NCBI GenBank assembly: GCA_002377645.1
Contig: DFQF01000037.1
Location: 12,417-20,541, forward strand
Source of the DNA: Nitrospinaceae bacterium UBA3496
Lineage (GTDB): Bacteria; UBA8248
Length of the DNA: 8,125 nt
Reading direction: 5' to 3'
Position 1 is the stretch's first letter. Each line of letters starts with the position of its first letter. The notes below the pieces were generated by a model that saw nothing but the letters and a program-made list of their open reading frames with translations, was not told where the DNA came from and did no database searches. This document shows positions 8,063 through 8,125 of the stretch, piece after piece. The position numbers were made by a program, and so were the translations under genes.

Positions 8063-8125
8063 TGTAATTCTAGCCTCTTTCTGGGCAGAGTCAGAAGATC
8101 CTTTAACATCAGGAACGAATCCCAT
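8057..8125 (-). CDS. Possible 3' end of a convergent gene, product unknown
   Basis: Reading the minus strand from the window edge gives 22 open codons ending in TAA (MGFVPDVKGSSDSAQKEARI, then TI). The first ATG is at the edge and may be internal. The peptide is hydrophilic and not recognised. Support comes from the locally higher G+C (about 8072-8125) compared with the AT-rich gap before it, and from the inverted repeat between the two stops. So short an open frame could be chance. Confidence 0.35.
   Translation of the reverse strand: MGFVPDVKGSSDSAQKEARITI

Overview
The window is an AT-rich (by eye about one-third G+C), densely packed bacterial chromosome segment. Seven of its eight genes lie on the + strand. 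Gene content suggests a Gram-negative bacterium of the broad deltaproteobacterial, SAR324 or Nitrospina-like grade. The evidence is a secreted AMIN-domain cell-wall amidase, a short-form S-adenosylhomocysteinase, an EF-G-like paralogue beginning MAKYT-x-E-x-IRNV, and a small MerR-type regulator of the kind often found beside ihfA in those groups. This placement is inference from protein flavour only; no rRNA or other decisive marker is present.

Left block (1-4680): the 3' two-thirds of metK, then ahcY, a secreted N-acetylmuramoyl-L-alanine amidase, and der. Gaps are 30, 27 and 12 bp, so these are probably co-transcribed. MetK makes S-adenosylmethionine, and AhcY hydrolyses the S-adenosylhomocysteine left after methyl transfer, so the first pair is two steps of the activated methyl cycle. 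The amidase cuts septal peptidoglycan in the periplasm, and Der is the double-GTPase 50S ribosome assembly factor.

A gap of about 150 bp (4681-4839) is the only sizeable non-coding stretch. It holds a consensus -35 hexamer (TTGACA), a weak -10, and an imperfect dyad, so it is the likely promoter region of the second block.

Right block (4840-8027): an EF-G-like GTPase with unusual nucleotide-binding motifs, a 127-residue MerR-family regulator, and a single-pass membrane protein with a TPR domain that resembles YfgM in layout. Gaps are 34 and 7 bp. The last ~70 bases look like the 3' end of a convergent minus-strand gene. An AT-rich inverted repeat overlaps both stop codons.

No mobile element, CRISPR array, tRNA, rRNA, riboswitch or defence-type system was seen. 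The window is mostly housekeeping. The points most worth a second look are the altered G motifs of the EF-G-like protein, the dyad in its upstream region, the strongly basic linker in the amidase, and the inverted repeat at the convergent junction.
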